A DNA stretch of 64,000 bases from positions 204,232 through 268,231 of the forward strand of contig NZ_CP024081.1 of assembly GCF_003033885.1 (NCBI RefSeq), read 5' to 3'. The stretch is from Pseudomonas rhizophila. GTDB taxonomy: Bacteria > Pseudomonadota > Gammaproteobacteria > Pseudomonadales > Pseudomonadaceae. Both the position numbers and the translations under genes were made by a program. Shown in pieces: positions 18,072 through 27,514 of this stretch (position 1 is its first letter; the number at the start of each line of letters is the position of its first letter). The notes beneath the pieces were generated by a model. It saw nothing but the letters and a program-made list of their open reading frames with translations, did not search any database and was not told where the DNA came from.

Positions 18072-18926
18072 ATGACCACTTCTTTGCAACCTGCTTATGC
18101 TCTGGTCCCGGGTGCGAACCTGGAGGCTTATGTGCACACGGTGAACAGCATCCCTTTGCTGACGCCCGAGCAGGAGCGTGAACTGGCCGAGAGTCTCTAT
18201 TATGAGCAGGATCTTGAGGCGGCTCGGCAGATGGTGCTCGCCCACCTGCGTTTTGTTGTACATATCGCCCGCAGCTATTCCGGCTACGGGCTGGCCCAGG
18301 CCGACCTGATCCAGGAAGGCAACGTCGGCCTGATGAAGGCGGTCAAGCGTTTCAACCCGGAAATGGGTGTGCGCCTGGTGTCGTTTGCAGTGCACTGGAT
18401 CAAGGCGGAAATCCACGAGTTCATCCTGCGCAACTGGCGCATCGTGAAAGTCGCGACCACCAAGGCCCAGCGCAAGCTGTTCTTCAACCTGCGCAGCCAG
18501 AAGAAACGTCTGGCCTGGCTGAACAATGAAGAAGTCCATCGTGTGGCCGAGAGCCTGGGCGTCGAGCCGCGGGAAGTGCGCGAGATGGAAAGTCGCCTGA
18601 CCGGCCATGACATGGCCTTTGACCCGGCCGCCGAAGCGGACGACGACAGCGCTTTCCAGTCGCCGGCCAACTACCTGGAAGACCACCGGTATGACCCGGC
18701 GCGTCAACTGGAAGACGCCGACTGGAGCGACAACTCCAACACCAACCTGCACGAAGCCCTGGAAGTGCTGGACGAGCGCAGCCGTGACATCCTTTACCAG
18801 CGCTGGCTGGCCGAGGAAAAAGCCACGCTGCACGACCTGGCGCAGAAGTACAACGTGTCGGCCGAGCGGATTCGCCAGCTTGAGAAGAGCGCGATGAACA
18901 AGCTCAAGGTGTCGATTGCGGCTTGA
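18072..18926 (+). CDS. rpoH: Heat-shock sigma factor RpoH (sigma-32)
   Basis: Directs RNA polymerase to heat-shock genes. It has 284 residues. Region 2 includes [17 protein letters not shown] and the -10 recognition helix. The RpoH box QRKLFFNLR begins at Gln133, which separates it from RpoD and RpoS. Region 4 ends with [20 protein letters not shown]. The ATG at 18072 (MTTSLQPAY) is chosen over the upstream in-frame start at 18000, because it gives the standard length and sits behind a GGAGG-like site at 18058-18063. A strong terminator follows. Confidence 0.97.
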   Translation: MTTSLQPAYALVPGANLEAYVHTVNSIPLLTPEQERELAESLYYEQDLEAARQMVLAHLRFVVHIARSYSGYGLAQADLIQEGNVGLMKAVKRFNPEMGVRLVSFAVHWIKAEIHEFILRNWRIVKVATTKAQRKLFFNLRSQKKRLAWLNNEEVHRVAESLGVEPREVREMESRLTGHDMAFDPAAEADDDSAFQSPANYLEDHRYDPARQLEDADWSDNSNTNLHEALEVLDERSRDILYQRWLAEEKATLHDLAQKYNVSAERIRQLEKSAMNKLKVSIAA

Positions 18927-18942
18927 CCTGCGCAACAGCCAT

Positions 18943-18981
18943 AAAAAACGCCCCGATCAGTGATGATCGGGGCGTTTTTTT
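18943..18981 (+). terminator. Rho-independent terminator after rpoH
   Basis: A perfect 17-bp stem (AAAAAACGCCCCGATCA and complement, 18943-18959 with 18964-18980), a 4-nt loop, and a run of Ts at its end, 17 bases beyond the rpoH stop. The A-rich start of the stem means it may also stop transcripts arriving from mtgA on the other strand. Confidence 0.95.
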
Positions 18982-19015
18982 GTGCGCCAATGTTTGACGC
19001 CACGCAGATCCCTGA

Positions 19016-19108
19016 TGTGGGAGCGAGCCTGCTCGCGATGGCGTCGGGTCAGTCGATGACGATGTCGAATGATCCGACGCCATCGCGAGCAGGCTCGCTC
19101 CCACAGGG
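19016..19108. repeat. Inverted REP pair (REPIN) between rpoH and mtgA
   Basis: Two full REP copies in opposite orientation (about 19016-19042 and 19079-19108), with the core GTGGGAGCGAGCCTGCTCGC. They are separated by a short spacer that is itself partly palindromic (GATCCGACGC against GCGTCGGGTC). It lies in the convergent gap just beyond the rpoH terminator. Confidence 0.93.
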
Positions 19109-19125
19109 GATCTTCAGCGCCTCGG

Positions 19126-19848
19126 CTACTGGGCCCAAGGCGCCCGCCGCGAATCATTGAGCCCCAGCAGGTAGCTGTCACCCCCCAACTGGCTCATCTG
19201 CCGGCGGATCCAGTTCGCGCGCCGCAGTACATAAGGGCTAGGGCGTGCGGCGCTCCATACCCGGGGGTTGGGCAGGACCGCCGCCAGCAGGCTGGCCTGT
19301 TGCCGGGACAATGCATCGGCGCTTACCCCAAAGTGATGCCGCGCTGCGGCTTCGGCACCGAACACACCGTCATCCCACTCGACGCTGTTGAGGTACACCT
19401 CGAGGATCCGCTGCTTGGGCCAGAGTATTTCGATCAGCGCGGTAAACCAGGCTTCCAGGCCCTTGCGCAGCCAGCTGCGGCCCGGCCACAGGAACAAGTT
19501 CTTGGACACTTGCTGGCTGAGGGTGCTGGCGCCGCGAATCGAGCCGCCACGTCCGTTATGGGTAAGCGCGGCCTGGATCGCACCGAAGTCGAAGCCCCAG
19601 TGCTCTGGAAATTTCTGGTCCTCACCTGCGATTACCGCGATTTTGAGGTTGTCGGAAATCTGATCCCAGGGTTGCCAGGTACGCTGCAGGTCGATCGGCT
19701 CGCCACCGAACCAGGACTCAACCTTGCGCTCGATCATCAGCGCGGTGAACGGCGGCGGCACCACGCGAAACAACAGCACCAGCACAACGCTGCCGACGGC
19801 GAACCAGAGCAGGGCTTTAACGAATCGTCGAAACAATGAACGCAACAT
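19126..19848 (-). CDS. mtgA: Monofunctional peptidoglycan transglycosylase
   Basis: Polymerises lipid II into glycan strands without a transpeptidase domain. The 240-residue product has one N-terminal membrane anchor (FVKALLWFAVGSVVLVLLF). The glycosyltransferase 51 motifs follow: EDQKFPEHWGFD (catalytic Glu), GGSIRGASTLSQQVSKNLFL, KQRILEVYLN and AAARHHFG. The start at 19848 (MLRSLFRR) gives the usual length; the longer frame to 19965 would overlap the divergent gene. Divergent from the DUF423 gene, convergent with rpoH. Confidence 0.96.
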   Translation of the reverse strand: MLRSLFRRFVKALLWFAVGSVVLVLLFRVVPPPFTALMIERKVESWFGGEPIDLQRTWQPWDQISDNLKIAVIAGEDQKFPEHWGFDFGAIQAALTHNGRGGSIRGASTLSQQVSKNLFLWPGRSWLRKGLEAWFTALIEILWPKQRILEVYLNSVEWDDGVFGAEAAARHHFGVSADALSRQQASLLAAVLPNPRVWSAARPSPYVLRRANWIRRQMSQLGGDSYLLGLNDSRRAPWAQ

Positions 19849-19921
19849 AGAGATGGCTTGGCCGAACCCGTCGAGCGGGCCATTATACAGACCCTGTCCA
19901 CCGAGTCTGACTGGAGTTCTC

Positions 19922-20293
19922 ATGCTGCGTAGTTTTCTGATGCTGGCTGCTTTTTTCGGCTTCACCGGCGTGGCACTGGGAGCGTTTGCCGCCCACGGCC
20001 TGAAAAATCGCCTGAGCGCCGATTACCTGGCGATCTTTCATACCGGCGTCACCTATCAGTTGGTACACACCCTGGCGTTGCTGGGCGTCGCGCTGCTGGC
20101 CACGCACATCCCCGGACGTATCGTCACCTGGGCCGGGATTTCGTTTGTCATCGGTATCCTGCTGTTCTCCGGGAGTCTGTATCTGCTGACGCTCACGGGC
20201 ATCAGCAAACTGGGCATTATCACGCCGTTCGGTGGGGTGGCGTTCCTGATCGGCTGGTTGTGCCTGGGGCTTGCCGCCTGGCGGTTGGGCTGA
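19922..20293 (+). CDS. DUF423 small membrane protein (YgdD-like)
   Basis: A 123-residue inner-membrane protein with four hydrophobic segments (about 2-24, 38-58, 66-90, 98-120) and the family's N-terminal FGFTGVALGAFAAHGL pattern. The ATG at 19922 has a GGAG site 7 bases upstream and removes the overlap that the in-frame start at 19724 would make with mtgA. Function unknown. The divergent pairing with mtgA and proximity to thiS give no firm hint. Confidence 0.9.
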   Translation: MLRSFLMLAAFFGFTGVALGAFAAHGLKNRLSADYLAIFHTGVTYQLVHTLALLGVALLATHIPGRIVTWAGISFVIGILLFSGSLYLLTLTGISKLGIITPFGGVAFLIGWLCLGLAAWRLG

Positions 20294-20321
20294 CCGCACG
20301 GTCCAATTCATGACGAATGGC

Positions 20322-20351
20322 TTGGGTCGTCCAGACTGATCGGGCTAGAAT
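20322..20351 (+). promoter_or_regulatory. Candidate vegetative promoter for thiS-thiG
   Basis: TTGGGT (20322-20327), an 18-nt spacer and TAGAAT (20346-20351) resemble a sigma-70 promoter just before thiS. No TPP riboswitch-like leader is visible in the short gap. Confidence 0.4.
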
Positions 20352-20383
20352 GCCAGCCCCTAAAAATGATGGCGGCATCCGGC

Positions 20384-20584
20384 ATGCGCATTCAATTGAA
20401 CGGCGAACCCCTTGATCTGCCCGACGGTGAAACCGTTGCGGCCCTGCTGACCCGTCTGGAACTGACCGGACGCCGCGTCGCGGTGGAGCTCAATCTGGAT
20501 ATCGTCCCGCGCAGCCAGCACGCCGACACCACGTTGAACGATGGCGACAGCGTCGAAGTGGTCCACGCCATCGGCGGCGGCTAG
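20384..20584 (+). CDS. thiS: Thiamine sulfur-carrier protein ThiS
   Basis: Ubiquitin-like sulfur carrier that delivers thiocarboxylate sulfur for the thiazole ring of thiamine. The 66-residue form starts at MRIQLNGEP and ends with the required C-terminal Gly-Gly (AIGGG), which is adenylated and thiolated. Two upstream in-frame ATGs (20366, 20369) would add residues not seen in relatives, so 20384 is preferred, although no strong ribosome site separates them. thiG follows after 54 bp and uses ThiS as its partner. Confidence 0.93.
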   Translation: MRIQLNGEPLDLPDGETVAALLTRLELTGRRVAVELNLDIVPRSQHADTTLNDGDSVEVVHAIGGG

Positions 20585-20638
20585 TCCCTGCGGTTTTCCA
20601 GTATTTCGCCAGAACCTCACCCCAACAGAGGATTTCCC

Positions 20639-21433
20639 ATGAGCATCGTTCGTAGCGACAAGCCCTTCGTCCTGGCCGGTCGTACCTACCAGTCGCGTCT
20701 GCTGGTTGGCACCGGCAAATACCGCGACATGGAAGAAACCCGCCTGGCCATCGAAGCCTCGGGCGCTGAAATCGTGACCGTTGCCGTGCGCCGCACCAAC
20801 ATCGGCCAGAACCCGGGCGAACCGAACCTGCTGGATATCCTGCCGCCAGATCGCTACACCATCCTGCCCAACACCGCCGGTTGCTTCGACGCCATTGAGG
20901 CCGTGCGCACCTGCCGCCTGGCCCGTGAGCTGCTCGACGGCCACAACCTGGTGAAGCTGGAAGTGCTGGCGGACCAGAAAACCCTGTTCCCCAACGTGAT
21001 CGAAACCCTCAAGGCTGCCGAAACCCTGGTCAAGGAAGGTTTCGACGTGATGGTCTACACCAGCGATGACCCGATCATCGCCCGTCAACTGGCGGAAATC
21101 GGCTGCATCGCGGTGATGCCGCTGGCTGGCCTGATCGGCACGGGTCTGGGGATCTGCAACCCGTACAACCTGCAGATCATCCTGGAAGAAGCCAAGATTC
21201 CGGTGTTGGTGGATGCCGGTGTTGGCACCGCCTCCGACGCCACCATCGCCATGGAACTGGGCTGTGAAGCAGTGCTGATGAACTCGGCCATCGCCCATGC
21301 CCAGCAACCGATCCTGATGGCCGAAGCCATGAAACACGCCATTGTGGCCGGTCGCCTGGCATACCTCGCCGGCCGCATGCCGAAAAAACTCTACGCCAGC
21401 GCCTCTTCGCCGCTGGATGGTCTGATCAAGTAA
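20639..21433 (+). CDS. thiG: Thiazole synthase ThiG
   Basis: Condenses deoxyxylulose 5-phosphate, dehydroglycine and ThiS-thiocarboxylate into the thiamine thiazole phosphate. The 264-residue TIM barrel shows the family's [14 protein letters not shown] and [12 protein letters not shown] segments, and [13 protein letters not shown] for phosphate binding. The Lys that forms the Schiff base lies in the VKLEVLADQ segment. It has an AGAGG site before the ATG. It follows thiS and precedes trmB by 9 bp. Confidence 0.97.
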   Translation: MSIVRSDKPFVLAGRTYQSRLLVGTGKYRDMEETRLAIEASGAEIVTVAVRRTNIGQNPGEPNLLDILPPDRYTILPNTAGCFDAIEAVRTCRLARELLDGHNLVKLEVLADQKTLFPNVIETLKAAETLVKEGFDVMVYTSDDPIIARQLAEIGCIAVMPLAGLIGTGLGICNPYNLQIILEEAKIPVLVDAGVGTASDATIAMELGCEAVLMNSAIAHAQQPILMAEAMKHAIVAGRLAYLAGRMPKKLYASASSPLDGLIK

Positions 21434-21442
21434 GAGCCATTG

Positions 21443-22168
21443 ATGACTGAATCGAACGACACGCCTGTCCTCCCGGAAGAAGGCGAAGAGCGCCAACACC
21501 GCCGCATCAAGAGTTTCGTGATGCGCGCCGGGCGCATGACCGAAGGCCAGCAACGCGGCCTGGAACAGGGCACGCCGCTGTTTGTCCTGCCCCTGGCCGA
21601 TGCGCCGGTGGACTTTGACCAGGTGTTCGGCCGCTCGGCGCCGCGCTCGCTGGAAATCGGCTTCGGCATGGGCCACTCGCTGCTGGAAATGGCCGCCGCG
21701 GCGCCGGAACAGGATTTCATCGGTGTGGAAGTTCATCGTCCCGGTGTGGGCGCGCTACTCAACGGCGTACTGACCCAAGGACTGACCAACCTGCGGGTCT
21801 ACGACTGCGACGCCATCGAAGTGCTCAACCGCTGTGTGGCCGACAACAGCCTCGACCGGCTGATGCTGTTCTTCCCGGACCCATGGCACAAGAGCCGCCA
21901 TCACAAGCGCCGTATCGTCCAGGCGTCGTTCGCTGAGTTGGTGCGCAGCAAGTTGAAGGTCGGCGGTGTGCTGCACATGGCCACCGACTGGGAACCCTAC
22001 GCCGAGTACATGCTGGAAGTGATGAACGTCGCCCCGGGTTACCGTAACCTGGCCGAAGACGGCAAGTGCGTACCGCGCCCGGCCGAACGACCGATCACCA
22101 AGTTCGAACGCCGTGGCGAACGCTTGGGGCATGGGGTTTGGGATTTGAAGTTCGAGAAGGTGGCTTAA
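21443..22168 (+). CDS. trmB: tRNA (guanine-N7-)-methyltransferase TrmB
   Basis: Forms m7G46 in the tRNA variable loop. It has 241 residues. The SAM motif [14 protein letters not shown], the EVHRPGVG segment and the catalytic-region motif [16 protein letters not shown] are all present. The ATG at 21443 (MTESND) is used rather than the TTG one codon earlier. It is 9 bp after thiG, so probably in the same transcript despite the unrelated function. Convergent with the DUF3392 gene. Confidence 0.96.
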   Translation: MTESNDTPVLPEEGEERQHRRIKSFVMRAGRMTEGQQRGLEQGTPLFVLPLADAPVDFDQVFGRSAPRSLEIGFGMGHSLLEMAAAAPEQDFIGVEVHRPGVGALLNGVLTQGLTNLRVYDCDAIEVLNRCVADNSLDRLMLFFPDPWHKSRHHKRRIVQASFAELVRSKLKVGGVLHMATDWEPYAEYMLEVMNVAPGYRNLAEDGKCVPRPAERPITKFERRGERLGHGVWDLKFEKVA

Positions 22169-22198
22169 ACACCAGAAGATCCTGCTGAGATGGGATCC

Positions 22199-22290
22199 CC
22201 TGTGGGAGCGAGCTTGCTCGCGATGAGGCCATAACATTCAATATCAATGTTGACTGTCAGGCCGCCATCGCGAGCAAGCTCGCTCCCACA
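22199..22290. repeat. Inverted REP pair (REPIN) between trmB and DUF3392 gene
   Basis: Two opposite REP copies of the AGCTTGCTCGCGAT variant (about 22199-22227 and 22263-22290), separated by a 35-nt spacer. They occupy the convergent gap. Confidence 0.93.
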
Positions 22291-22314
22291 TTTCGTTCTG
22301 TGCTACATCGAAAA

Positions 22315-22638
22315 TCAGCGACGGTCAGCGACCACCCCAATCAACACCAGCACCACCAACAGCACCGGTGCCAGGCTGTAGTTGTTGAACTGGCTCAAGC
22401 CCCGGACGACCCACGGCGTGGCGTAGATCAAGGCCGCGCCGCTGCCGATCATGCACAGCAGGGCGATCAGCGGGACGCGCAAGGCCCCGGCAATATTGCC
22501 AAGGCGTTGTTCGACCCAGCCCTTGATGTCGGCACCAAACAGCACCAGCAGGCAGCCTACCAATGCCAGGGAGATTTCCGACAGGTTGCTGCGGCTCCAG
22601 CGGGACACGGTGGCGAGCAGGTCGAGTACCAGATCCAT
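22315..22638 (-). CDS. DUF3392 family small membrane protein
   Basis: A 107-residue protein with three hydrophobic segments (about residues 20-38, 52-74 and 86-104), as in the DUF3392 family. No catalytic residues can be named. It lies 17 bp downstream of hemW on the same strand, and this adjacency is usual in Pseudomonas, so it is probably co-transcribed. Function unknown. Confidence 0.88.
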   Translation of the reverse strand: MDLVLDLLATVSRWSRSNLSEISLALVGCLLVLFGADIKGWVEQRLGNIAGALRVPLIALLCMIGSGAALIYATPWVVRGLSQFNNYSLAPVLLVVLVLIGVVADRR

Positions 22639-22655
22639 GGGGTTTCCTTGTGTGA

Positions 22656-23855
22656 TTAGCTCAAAAATTTCTGCAACAGGTCATTGAGAAACAACTGTCC
22701 GCGCTCGGTGGCTGCCAGACGTGCCGGTTCGACCCGCAACAACCCGCTTTGTTCGGCCTCGCGTCGGCCTTCAGCCAGACTCTGCAAAGGCAGGCCGGTG
22801 CGTTCGGGGTAAAGCCGCGCGTCCACACCTTCGGTCAGGCGCAGCGCGTTCATCAGGAACTCGAAGGGCAGTTCTTCATTGCTCAGGGTTTTCTCGCCGG
22901 CCAGGAAGCGTTTGGCTGGGTTGAGGTAGTCCTTGGGCAGGCGGGTTTTCCAGGTGCGCACAATACGCCCGTCCGGATGGCTGAGCTTGCCGTGGGCGCC
23001 CGCGCCGATGCCGATGAAGTCGCCGAAACTCCAGTAATTGAGGTTATGCCGCGCCGGTCGCCCGGGCTGGGCGTAGGCCGAGACTTCGTATTGGCTGTAG
23101 CCATGTTCGGCCAGCAACGCTTGCCCGGCTTCCTGGATGTCCCACAGCGTGTCGTCCTCCGGCAAGGTCGGCGGCTGGTTCCAGAACACCGTGTTTGGCT
23201 CCAGGGTCAACTGATACCAGGACAGATGCGTGGGCTTCAACGCAATGGCCTGGCGCAAGTCGCTCAAGGCGTCGTCCAGGGACTGATCGGGCAGGCCATG
23301 CATCAGGTCCAGGTTGAAGTTGTCGAACCCGGCCTGACGGGCCATGCCGGCGGCGCGCACAGCTTCGTCACCGTTATGAATCCGGCCCAAAGCCTTGAGC
23401 TTGGCTTCCTGAAAGCTCTGGATGCCAATGGATAGGCGATTGATGCCCAGTGCCCGGTAAGCGACAAATTTCTCTTGCTCGAAGGTCCCTGGGTTGGCTT
23501 CCAGGGTGATTTCAATGTCATAGGCGAAGGGGATTCGCGCCTCGACACCTTTGAGCAGCCGGCCCAGGGCCTGGGCGCTGAACAGGCTTGGAGTACCGCC
23601 GCCGAAAAAGATCGAGCTCAGTTCCCGGCCATACACCGCCTGCAGGTCCTGGTCGAGATCGGCCAGCAAGGCGTCGACGTATTCTTCTTCCGGCAACTGC
23701 GGGCTGGCGGCATGGGAATTGAAATCGCAATACGGGCATTTGCGTACACACCACGGAATGTGGATGTACAACGCCAAAGGCGGCAGCACTGGCAGCGGTG
23801 CCCGAGGCGTTTGCGCACCGCCATGGATCAGAGGTGCGGGGGACTCATCGATCAT
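22656..23855 (-). CDS. hemW: Radical SAM heme chaperone HemW
   Basis: A 399-residue radical SAM protein, formerly annotated as oxygen-independent coproporphyrinogen oxidase and now regarded as a heme chaperone. The cluster motif CVRKCPYC gives Cys36, Cys40 and Cys43, preceded by the YIHIPWC segment. [10 protein letters not shown] and the SIGIQSF segment follow. The additional Cys typical of true HemN is absent at the extreme N-terminus. The start at 23855 overlaps the rdgB stop by 4 bases; the in-frame extension to 24029 would run through rdgB and is rejected. Confidence 0.95.
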   Translation of the reverse strand: MIDESPAPLIHGGAQTPRAPLPVLPPLALYIHIPWCVRKCPYCDFNSHAASPQLPEEEYVDALLADLDQDLQAVYGRELSSIFFGGGTPSLFSAQALGRLLKGVEARIPFAYDIEITLEANPGTFEQEKFVAYRALGINRLSIGIQSFQEAKLKALGRIHNGDEAVRAAGMARQAGFDNFNLDLMHGLPDQSLDDALSDLRQAIALKPTHLSWYQLTLEPNTVFWNQPPTLPEDDTLWDIQEAGQALLAEHGYSQYEVSAYAQPGRPARHNLNYWSFGDFIGIGAGAHGKLSHPDGRIVRTWKTRLPKDYLNPAKRFLAGEKTLSNEELPFEFLMNALRLTEGVDARLYPERTGLPLQSLAEGRREAEQSGLLRVEPARLAATERGQLFLNDLLQKFLS

Positions 23856-24448
23856 TGCAGGCCCAGGCGTTGGCGCAGCAAAGCCATGGCGCGGGCGCGG
23901 TGGCTCAGCTGGTTTTTTTCCACCGGGCCCAGTTCGGCGCTGGAGCAGTTGCGCTCTGGCACCCAGAACAGCGGATCGTAGCCAAAACCGTGCTCGCCGC
24001 TGGCTTCGGTGAGAATGCGCCCGTGCCACAAGCCTTCGCAGAGGATCGGCAGTGGATCGTCGGCATGACGGACGAGGGCCAGGACGCAGACGAACTGTGC
24101 GCCGCGCTCGGCTTCGGGCACATCCTTGAGGGCCTCGAGCAGCTTGGCGTTGTTCGCCGCGTCGCCTTTGCCATCGGCGTAGCGGGCTGAATAGATGCCC
24201 GGCGCACCGCCGAGAAAGTCCACCGCCAGCCCGGAGTCGTCGGCCAGCGCCGGCAGGCCGGAAATGCGCGCGGCGTTGCGGGCCTTGAGGATGGCGTTCT
24301 CGACGAACGACAGGCCGGTTTCTTCAGGTTCGACTTGGCTGAACTCGCCAATCGAGCGCAGTTGCACCGACCCGCCGAGCATGGCCTGGAGTTCCTTGAG
24401 TTTGCCGGCGTTGTGGCTGGCCAGTACGAGTTGGGTGAAATTCATCAT
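23852..24448 (-). CDS. rdgB: dITP/XTP pyrophosphatase RdgB
   Basis: Hydrolyses non-canonical purine triphosphates (dITP, XTP) to keep them out of DNA. The 198-residue protein has the family motifs [12 protein letters not shown], the [13 protein letters not shown] segment, [21 protein letters not shown] and a C-terminal GYDPLF and SHRARAM block. Two adjacent ATGs (24448 and 24445) could serve; the first is used here. It overlaps the DUF4426 stop upstream and the hemW start downstream. Confidence 0.97.
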   Translation of the reverse strand: MMNFTQLVLASHNAGKLKELQAMLGGSVQLRSIGEFSQVEPEETGLSFVENAILKARNAARISGLPALADDSGLAVDFLGGAPGIYSARYADGKGDAANNAKLLEALKDVPEAERGAQFVCVLALVRHADDPLPILCEGLWHGRILTEASGEHGFGYDPLFWVPERNCSSAELGPVEKNQLSHRARAMALLRQRLGLQ

Positions 24449-24879
24449 TCGCCGGGGAACAGTTCCTGGTTGAAGTTGAGGGTGTTGATCTTATCGCCCG
24501 TTTTCACCTGGATGTTGAAGGTGCGGGTTTCCTGCTGTTTCACCGGGTATTGGGCGATGTAATAGGTCGCGTTGGGTTCGGCCACCTCCTTGAAGTTCAG
24601 CGTGACACTGCTGCTGGTAAGGTCCTTGACTGTCCCGCTGACCTCGGCCTTCAAGGGTTTACCATCCTTGAGTACCGAAACGTTGATCACGCCCTGGGTC
24701 TTGTCGCGGATCAATCCGGCGGCGTCGGCAATATCCGGCGTCAGGAAGGTGGAATTGAAGGTGTTGTAGTGCACGGTGATGTCGCCGAACACTTCCTTGC
24801 GATCGCTCTTGATGACATCCGCGGCCATGGCTCCGGCGCTCAGGCAGGCGGTAATGAGAAACAACGCTAGACGTTTCAT
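24445..24879 (-). CDS. DUF4426 periplasmic protein
   Basis: A 144-residue protein with a signal peptide ([20 protein letters not shown], cleavage after AMA). The mature part is rich in beta-strand-forming sequence ([33 protein letters not shown]), consistent with the DUF4426 family. The start at 24879 has a GGAG-type site and the signal peptide; the longer frame to 24930 would overlap metW. It lies between metW and rdgB, as in other pseudomonads. Function unknown. Confidence 0.9.
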   Translation of the reverse strand: MKRLALFLITACLSAGAMAADVIKSDRKEVFGDITVHYNTFNSTFLTPDIADAAGLIRDKTQGVINVSVLKDGKPLKAEVSGTVKDLTSSSVTLNFKEVAEPNATYYIAQYPVKQQETRTFNIQVKTGDKINTLNFNQELFPGE

Positions 24880-24904
24880 GTCGTGCTCCTGGTAAGGCCG
24901 GGGT

Positions 24905-25525
24905 TCACACCGCGACCTGATGATCGGCAAGGCCTGGGCTGCTGACCCGATAGATGCCTATTTCACCTAACAGATTAGGCCATAGCTTGCTGGCCCACCC
25001 GTGGCGGTGCTGCTGGTCCACCGCCAGGCGATCGATGACCTTTGCTTGGCGTTCGCGGCACAACGCCTCAAAATCCTCGAAGGTGCAGAAGTGGATGTTC
25101 GGCGTGTTGTACCAGGTGTAGGGCAGAAACTCCGACACCGGCATGCGGCCCTTGCTCGCCAGGTACCAGCGGCAGCGCCAGTGACCGAAGTTGGGGAAGG
25201 TGATGATGCACTGGCGCCCGACCCGCAGCATTTCGTCGAGGATCTTGTCCGGGTAGTGCACCGCTTGCAGCGCCTGGGTCATGACCACGATGTCGAAGCT
25301 GTTGCTGGCGAAGTTGCCCAGGCCCTTGTCCAAGTCCTGCTCGATCACGTTGATGCCCTTGGCCACACACTCGGCGATGTTGTCCGGGTCGTTTTCCAGG
25401 CCGTAGCCGGTGACTTGCTTGTGGTCGCGCAGCCAGGTCAGCAGTTCGCCGTTGCCGCAGCCCAGGTCGAGCACGCGGCTGCCGGCGGGGATCCATTCCT
25501 GGATGATGTCCAGATCGGCTCTCAT
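24905..25525 (-). CDS. metW: Methionine biosynthesis protein MetW
   Basis: A 206-residue SAM-methyltransferase-fold protein (VLDLGCGNGELLTWL, about residues 19-33) that in Pseudomonas and related bacteria works with MetX. Reports of MetX needing MetW for full acyltransferase activity exist in the family, but the exact role is not visible in the sequence. It starts 7 bp after the metX stop, so the two genes are surely co-transcribed. Confidence 0.95.
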   Translation of the reverse strand: MRADLDIIQEWIPAGSRVLDLGCGNGELLTWLRDHKQVTGYGLENDPDNIAECVAKGINVIEQDLDKGLGNFASNSFDIVVMTQALQAVHYPDKILDEMLRVGRQCIITFPNFGHWRCRWYLASKGRMPVSEFLPYTWYNTPNIHFCTFEDFEALCRERQAKVIDRLAVDQQHRHGWASKLWPNLLGEIGIYRVSSPGLADHQVAV

Positions 25526-25532
25526 GGCGTCC

Positions 25533-26672
25533 TCACAGCGTTATACGGTTCATGTAGTTGCCGAACGCCTGCAGGTAGCGCGGGATCGGGATCAGAAAGG
25601 CGTCGTGACCCTGGGGCGCGTCGATTTCCAGGTAGCAGACGTCCTTGCGGGCAGCCATCAGCGCGTCCACCAGCTCCCGTGAGCGGGCCGGGGAGAAGCG
25701 CCAGTCGGTGGTGAACGACATCACGCAGAACCTGGCGGTGGCGCCTGCAAAGGTTTTTGCCAGGTCATCGTCGAAGTTCGCCGCCGGATCGAAGTAGTCC
25801 AGGGCTTTCGTCATCAACAGGTAGGTGTTGGCATCGAAGCGTCCGGAGAATTCTTCGCCCTGGTAGCGCAGGTAGCTTTCCACCTGGAATTCGACGCTGT
25901 GGAAGTCGTAGTTGAGCTTTTCGCTCTTGAGACCGCGGCCGAATTTCTCGCCCATGGAATCATCGGACAGGTAGGTGATATGCCCGACCATCCGCGCCAG
26001 CATCAGCCCGCGCTTGGGAATCACGCCGTGTTCCTGGAACGAGCCGCCGTGGAATTCCGGATCGGTGAGGATCGCCTGGCGCGCCACTTCGTTGAAGGCG
26101 ATGTTCTGCGCCGACAGCTTGGGGGCAGAGGCGATTGCCAGGCAGTGGCGCACACGGTCCGGGTAAGTGATGGTCCATTGCAGGGCTTGCATGCCGCCCA
26201 GGCTGCCGCCGATCACTGCGGCCCACTGGGCGATACCGAGGCGGTCCGCCAGGCGTGCCTGACTGTGGACCCAGTCTTCCACGGTCAGCACCGGAAAGTC
26301 GGCGCCGAAGGGCTTGCCGGTGTCCGGGTTGACGCTGCTGGGGCCGGTGGAGCCGTTGCAGCCGCCGAGGTTGTTCAGGCTGACCACGAAGAACTTGTTG
26401 GTGTCGATGGGCTTGCCCGGGCCGATGCAACTGTCCCACCAGCCCGGCTTGCGGTCGTCGACACTGTGATAGCCGGCGGCGTGGTGATGCCCCGACAAGG
26501 CATGGCAGATCAGCACGGCATTGCTCGCCGTGGCATTGAGGGTGCCGTAGGTTTCGAAAATCAGGTCATAGGCTGGCAACGAACGACCGCAGGCCAGGGC
26601 CAGGGGCTCGCTGAAATGCGCCATTTGCGGCGTCACCAGACCAACGGAATCGGGGGGAAAGGCAGCTGGCAT
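25533..26672 (-). CDS. metX: Homoserine O-acyltransferase (succinyl type) MetX
   Basis: Acylates homoserine at the start of methionine synthesis; in Pseudomonas the donor is usually succinyl-CoA. It has 379 residues of alpha/beta hydrolase fold. The HALSGHHHA segment, the nucleophile elbow [12 protein letters not shown], and the late catalytic Asp and GHDAFLI His are all present. The ATG at 26672 gives the standard [17 protein letters not shown]-terminus; the frame to 26723 is an extension without support. A REP-like inverted pair lies upstream of it, towards yggT. Confidence 0.95.
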   Translation of the reverse strand: MPAAFPPDSVGLVTPQMAHFSEPLALACGRSLPAYDLIFETYGTLNATASNAVLICHALSGHHHAAGYHSVDDRKPGWWDSCIGPGKPIDTNKFFVVSLNNLGGCNGSTGPSSVNPDTGKPFGADFPVLTVEDWVHSQARLADRLGIAQWAAVIGGSLGGMQALQWTITYPDRVRHCLAIASAPKLSAQNIAFNEVARQAILTDPEFHGGSFQEHGVIPKRGLMLARMVGHITYLSDDSMGEKFGRGLKSEKLNYDFHSVEFQVESYLRYQGEEFSGRFDANTYLLMTKALDYFDPAANFDDDLAKTFAGATARFCVMSFTTDWRFSPARSRELVDALMAARKDVCYLEIDAPQGHDAFLIPIPRYLQAFGNYMNRITL

Positions 26673-26765
26673 CGACCCTGCTCTCGTTGAAATGAGGCGT
26701 AAGTCTAAAGACCGCTGTGGCAAGCGGCAAGCAAAGGGCGGAGCTGATTGTCCGCCGCTTTACCC

Positions 26766-26896
26766 GTGGCGAGGGAGCTTGCTCCCGCTGGGGCGCGAAG
26801 CGGCCCTGAAAGCTGCTGCCCGTGACTGTCCGGGATACGGTGGCGCCCGCTTTGGGGCTGCTTTGCAGCCCAGCGGGAGCAAGCTCCCTCGCCACA
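26766..26896. repeat. Inverted pair of a second REP family
   Basis: Arms GTGGCGAGGGAGCTTGCTCC.. (26766-26792) and its reverse complement (26872-26896) flank a GCGCGAAGCGGCC..GGGGCTGC spacer. The core differs from the main REP of the window, so this is a separate family. It lies in the 241-bp gap between metX and yggT, both on the minus strand. Confidence 0.9.
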
Positions 26897-26913
26897 GGAA
26901 AGGCTGCAGCGTT

Positions 26914-27504
26914 TTAGATCAGCAACCGCAGGATTTCCGGCATCATGGTCATCGCCGCCAGGTTGTTGATCACCAGCATGTCGATCAGCTTGAGCACCAG
27001 GAACGCCAGGATCGGCGAGATATCCAGGCCGCCGAGGTTCGGCACGATGCGGCGGAACGGTGCCAGCGCCGGCTCGCAGATCTGGTTCACCAGTTCGGCG
27101 CCCGGGTTGTGGCTGCCGGGAGCGACCCAGGACAGGATCACGCTGATGATCAGGGCGAAGAAGAAAATCTTCAGGAACAGCGCGGTCACGCCAATGATCG
27201 ACCAGATCAGCAGTTGCAGCGGGTTGCCGGTGGTGCCGTAGGTCAGCAGCAGGGTCAGGGCCATCAGCGCCAGTTGCACGATGATTGCCAGTACCAGCGA
27301 CGACATGTCCAGGCCGAACACGCTCGGAATGATCCGGCGCAGTGGCTTGAGCAATGGCTGGGTGGCCTTGACGATGAACTGGCACAGCGGGTTGTAGAAG
27401 TTGGCGCGCACCAGTTGCAGCACAAAGCGCAGCAGTACGATCAGCAGGTACAGGCTGCCGAGGGTTTGCAGCACGTAGACCGCTGCAGTGTTCAATCCGA
27501 TCAT
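26914..27504 (-). CDS. YggT family membrane protein
   Basis: A 196-residue inner-membrane protein with a duplicated YggT unit. Each half has the pattern of a membrane segment, then NP..F/LV..I..PLL.P.RRIIP, then a second membrane segment (conserved parts near residues 36-60 and 123-155). About four to five membrane spans. Gene order yggS-proC-yggT is widely conserved. Links to osmotic tolerance and ion homeostasis have been proposed in other bacteria, but nothing here tests that. Confidence 0.93.
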   Translation of the reverse strand: MIGLNTAAVYVLQTLGSLYLLIVLLRFVLQLVRANFYNPLCQFIVKATQPLLKPLRRIIPSVFGLDMSSLVLAIIVQLALMALTLLLTYGTTGNPLQLLIWSIIGVTALFLKIFFFALIISVILSWVAPGSHNPGAELVNQICEPALAPFRRIVPNLGGLDISPILAFLVLKLIDMLVINNLAAMTMMPEILRLLI

Positions 27505-27514
27505 GAATGGCTCC

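Noticed and set aside
20294..20383. TPP riboswitch ahead of thiS
   Set aside because: The gap is only 90 bases and lacks the conserved CUGAGA and ACCUGA-type motifs.
20360..21736. 458-codon minus-strand frame over thiS and thiG
   Set aside because: No recognisable domain; it covers two well-identified genes on the other strand and is typical third-position GC openness.
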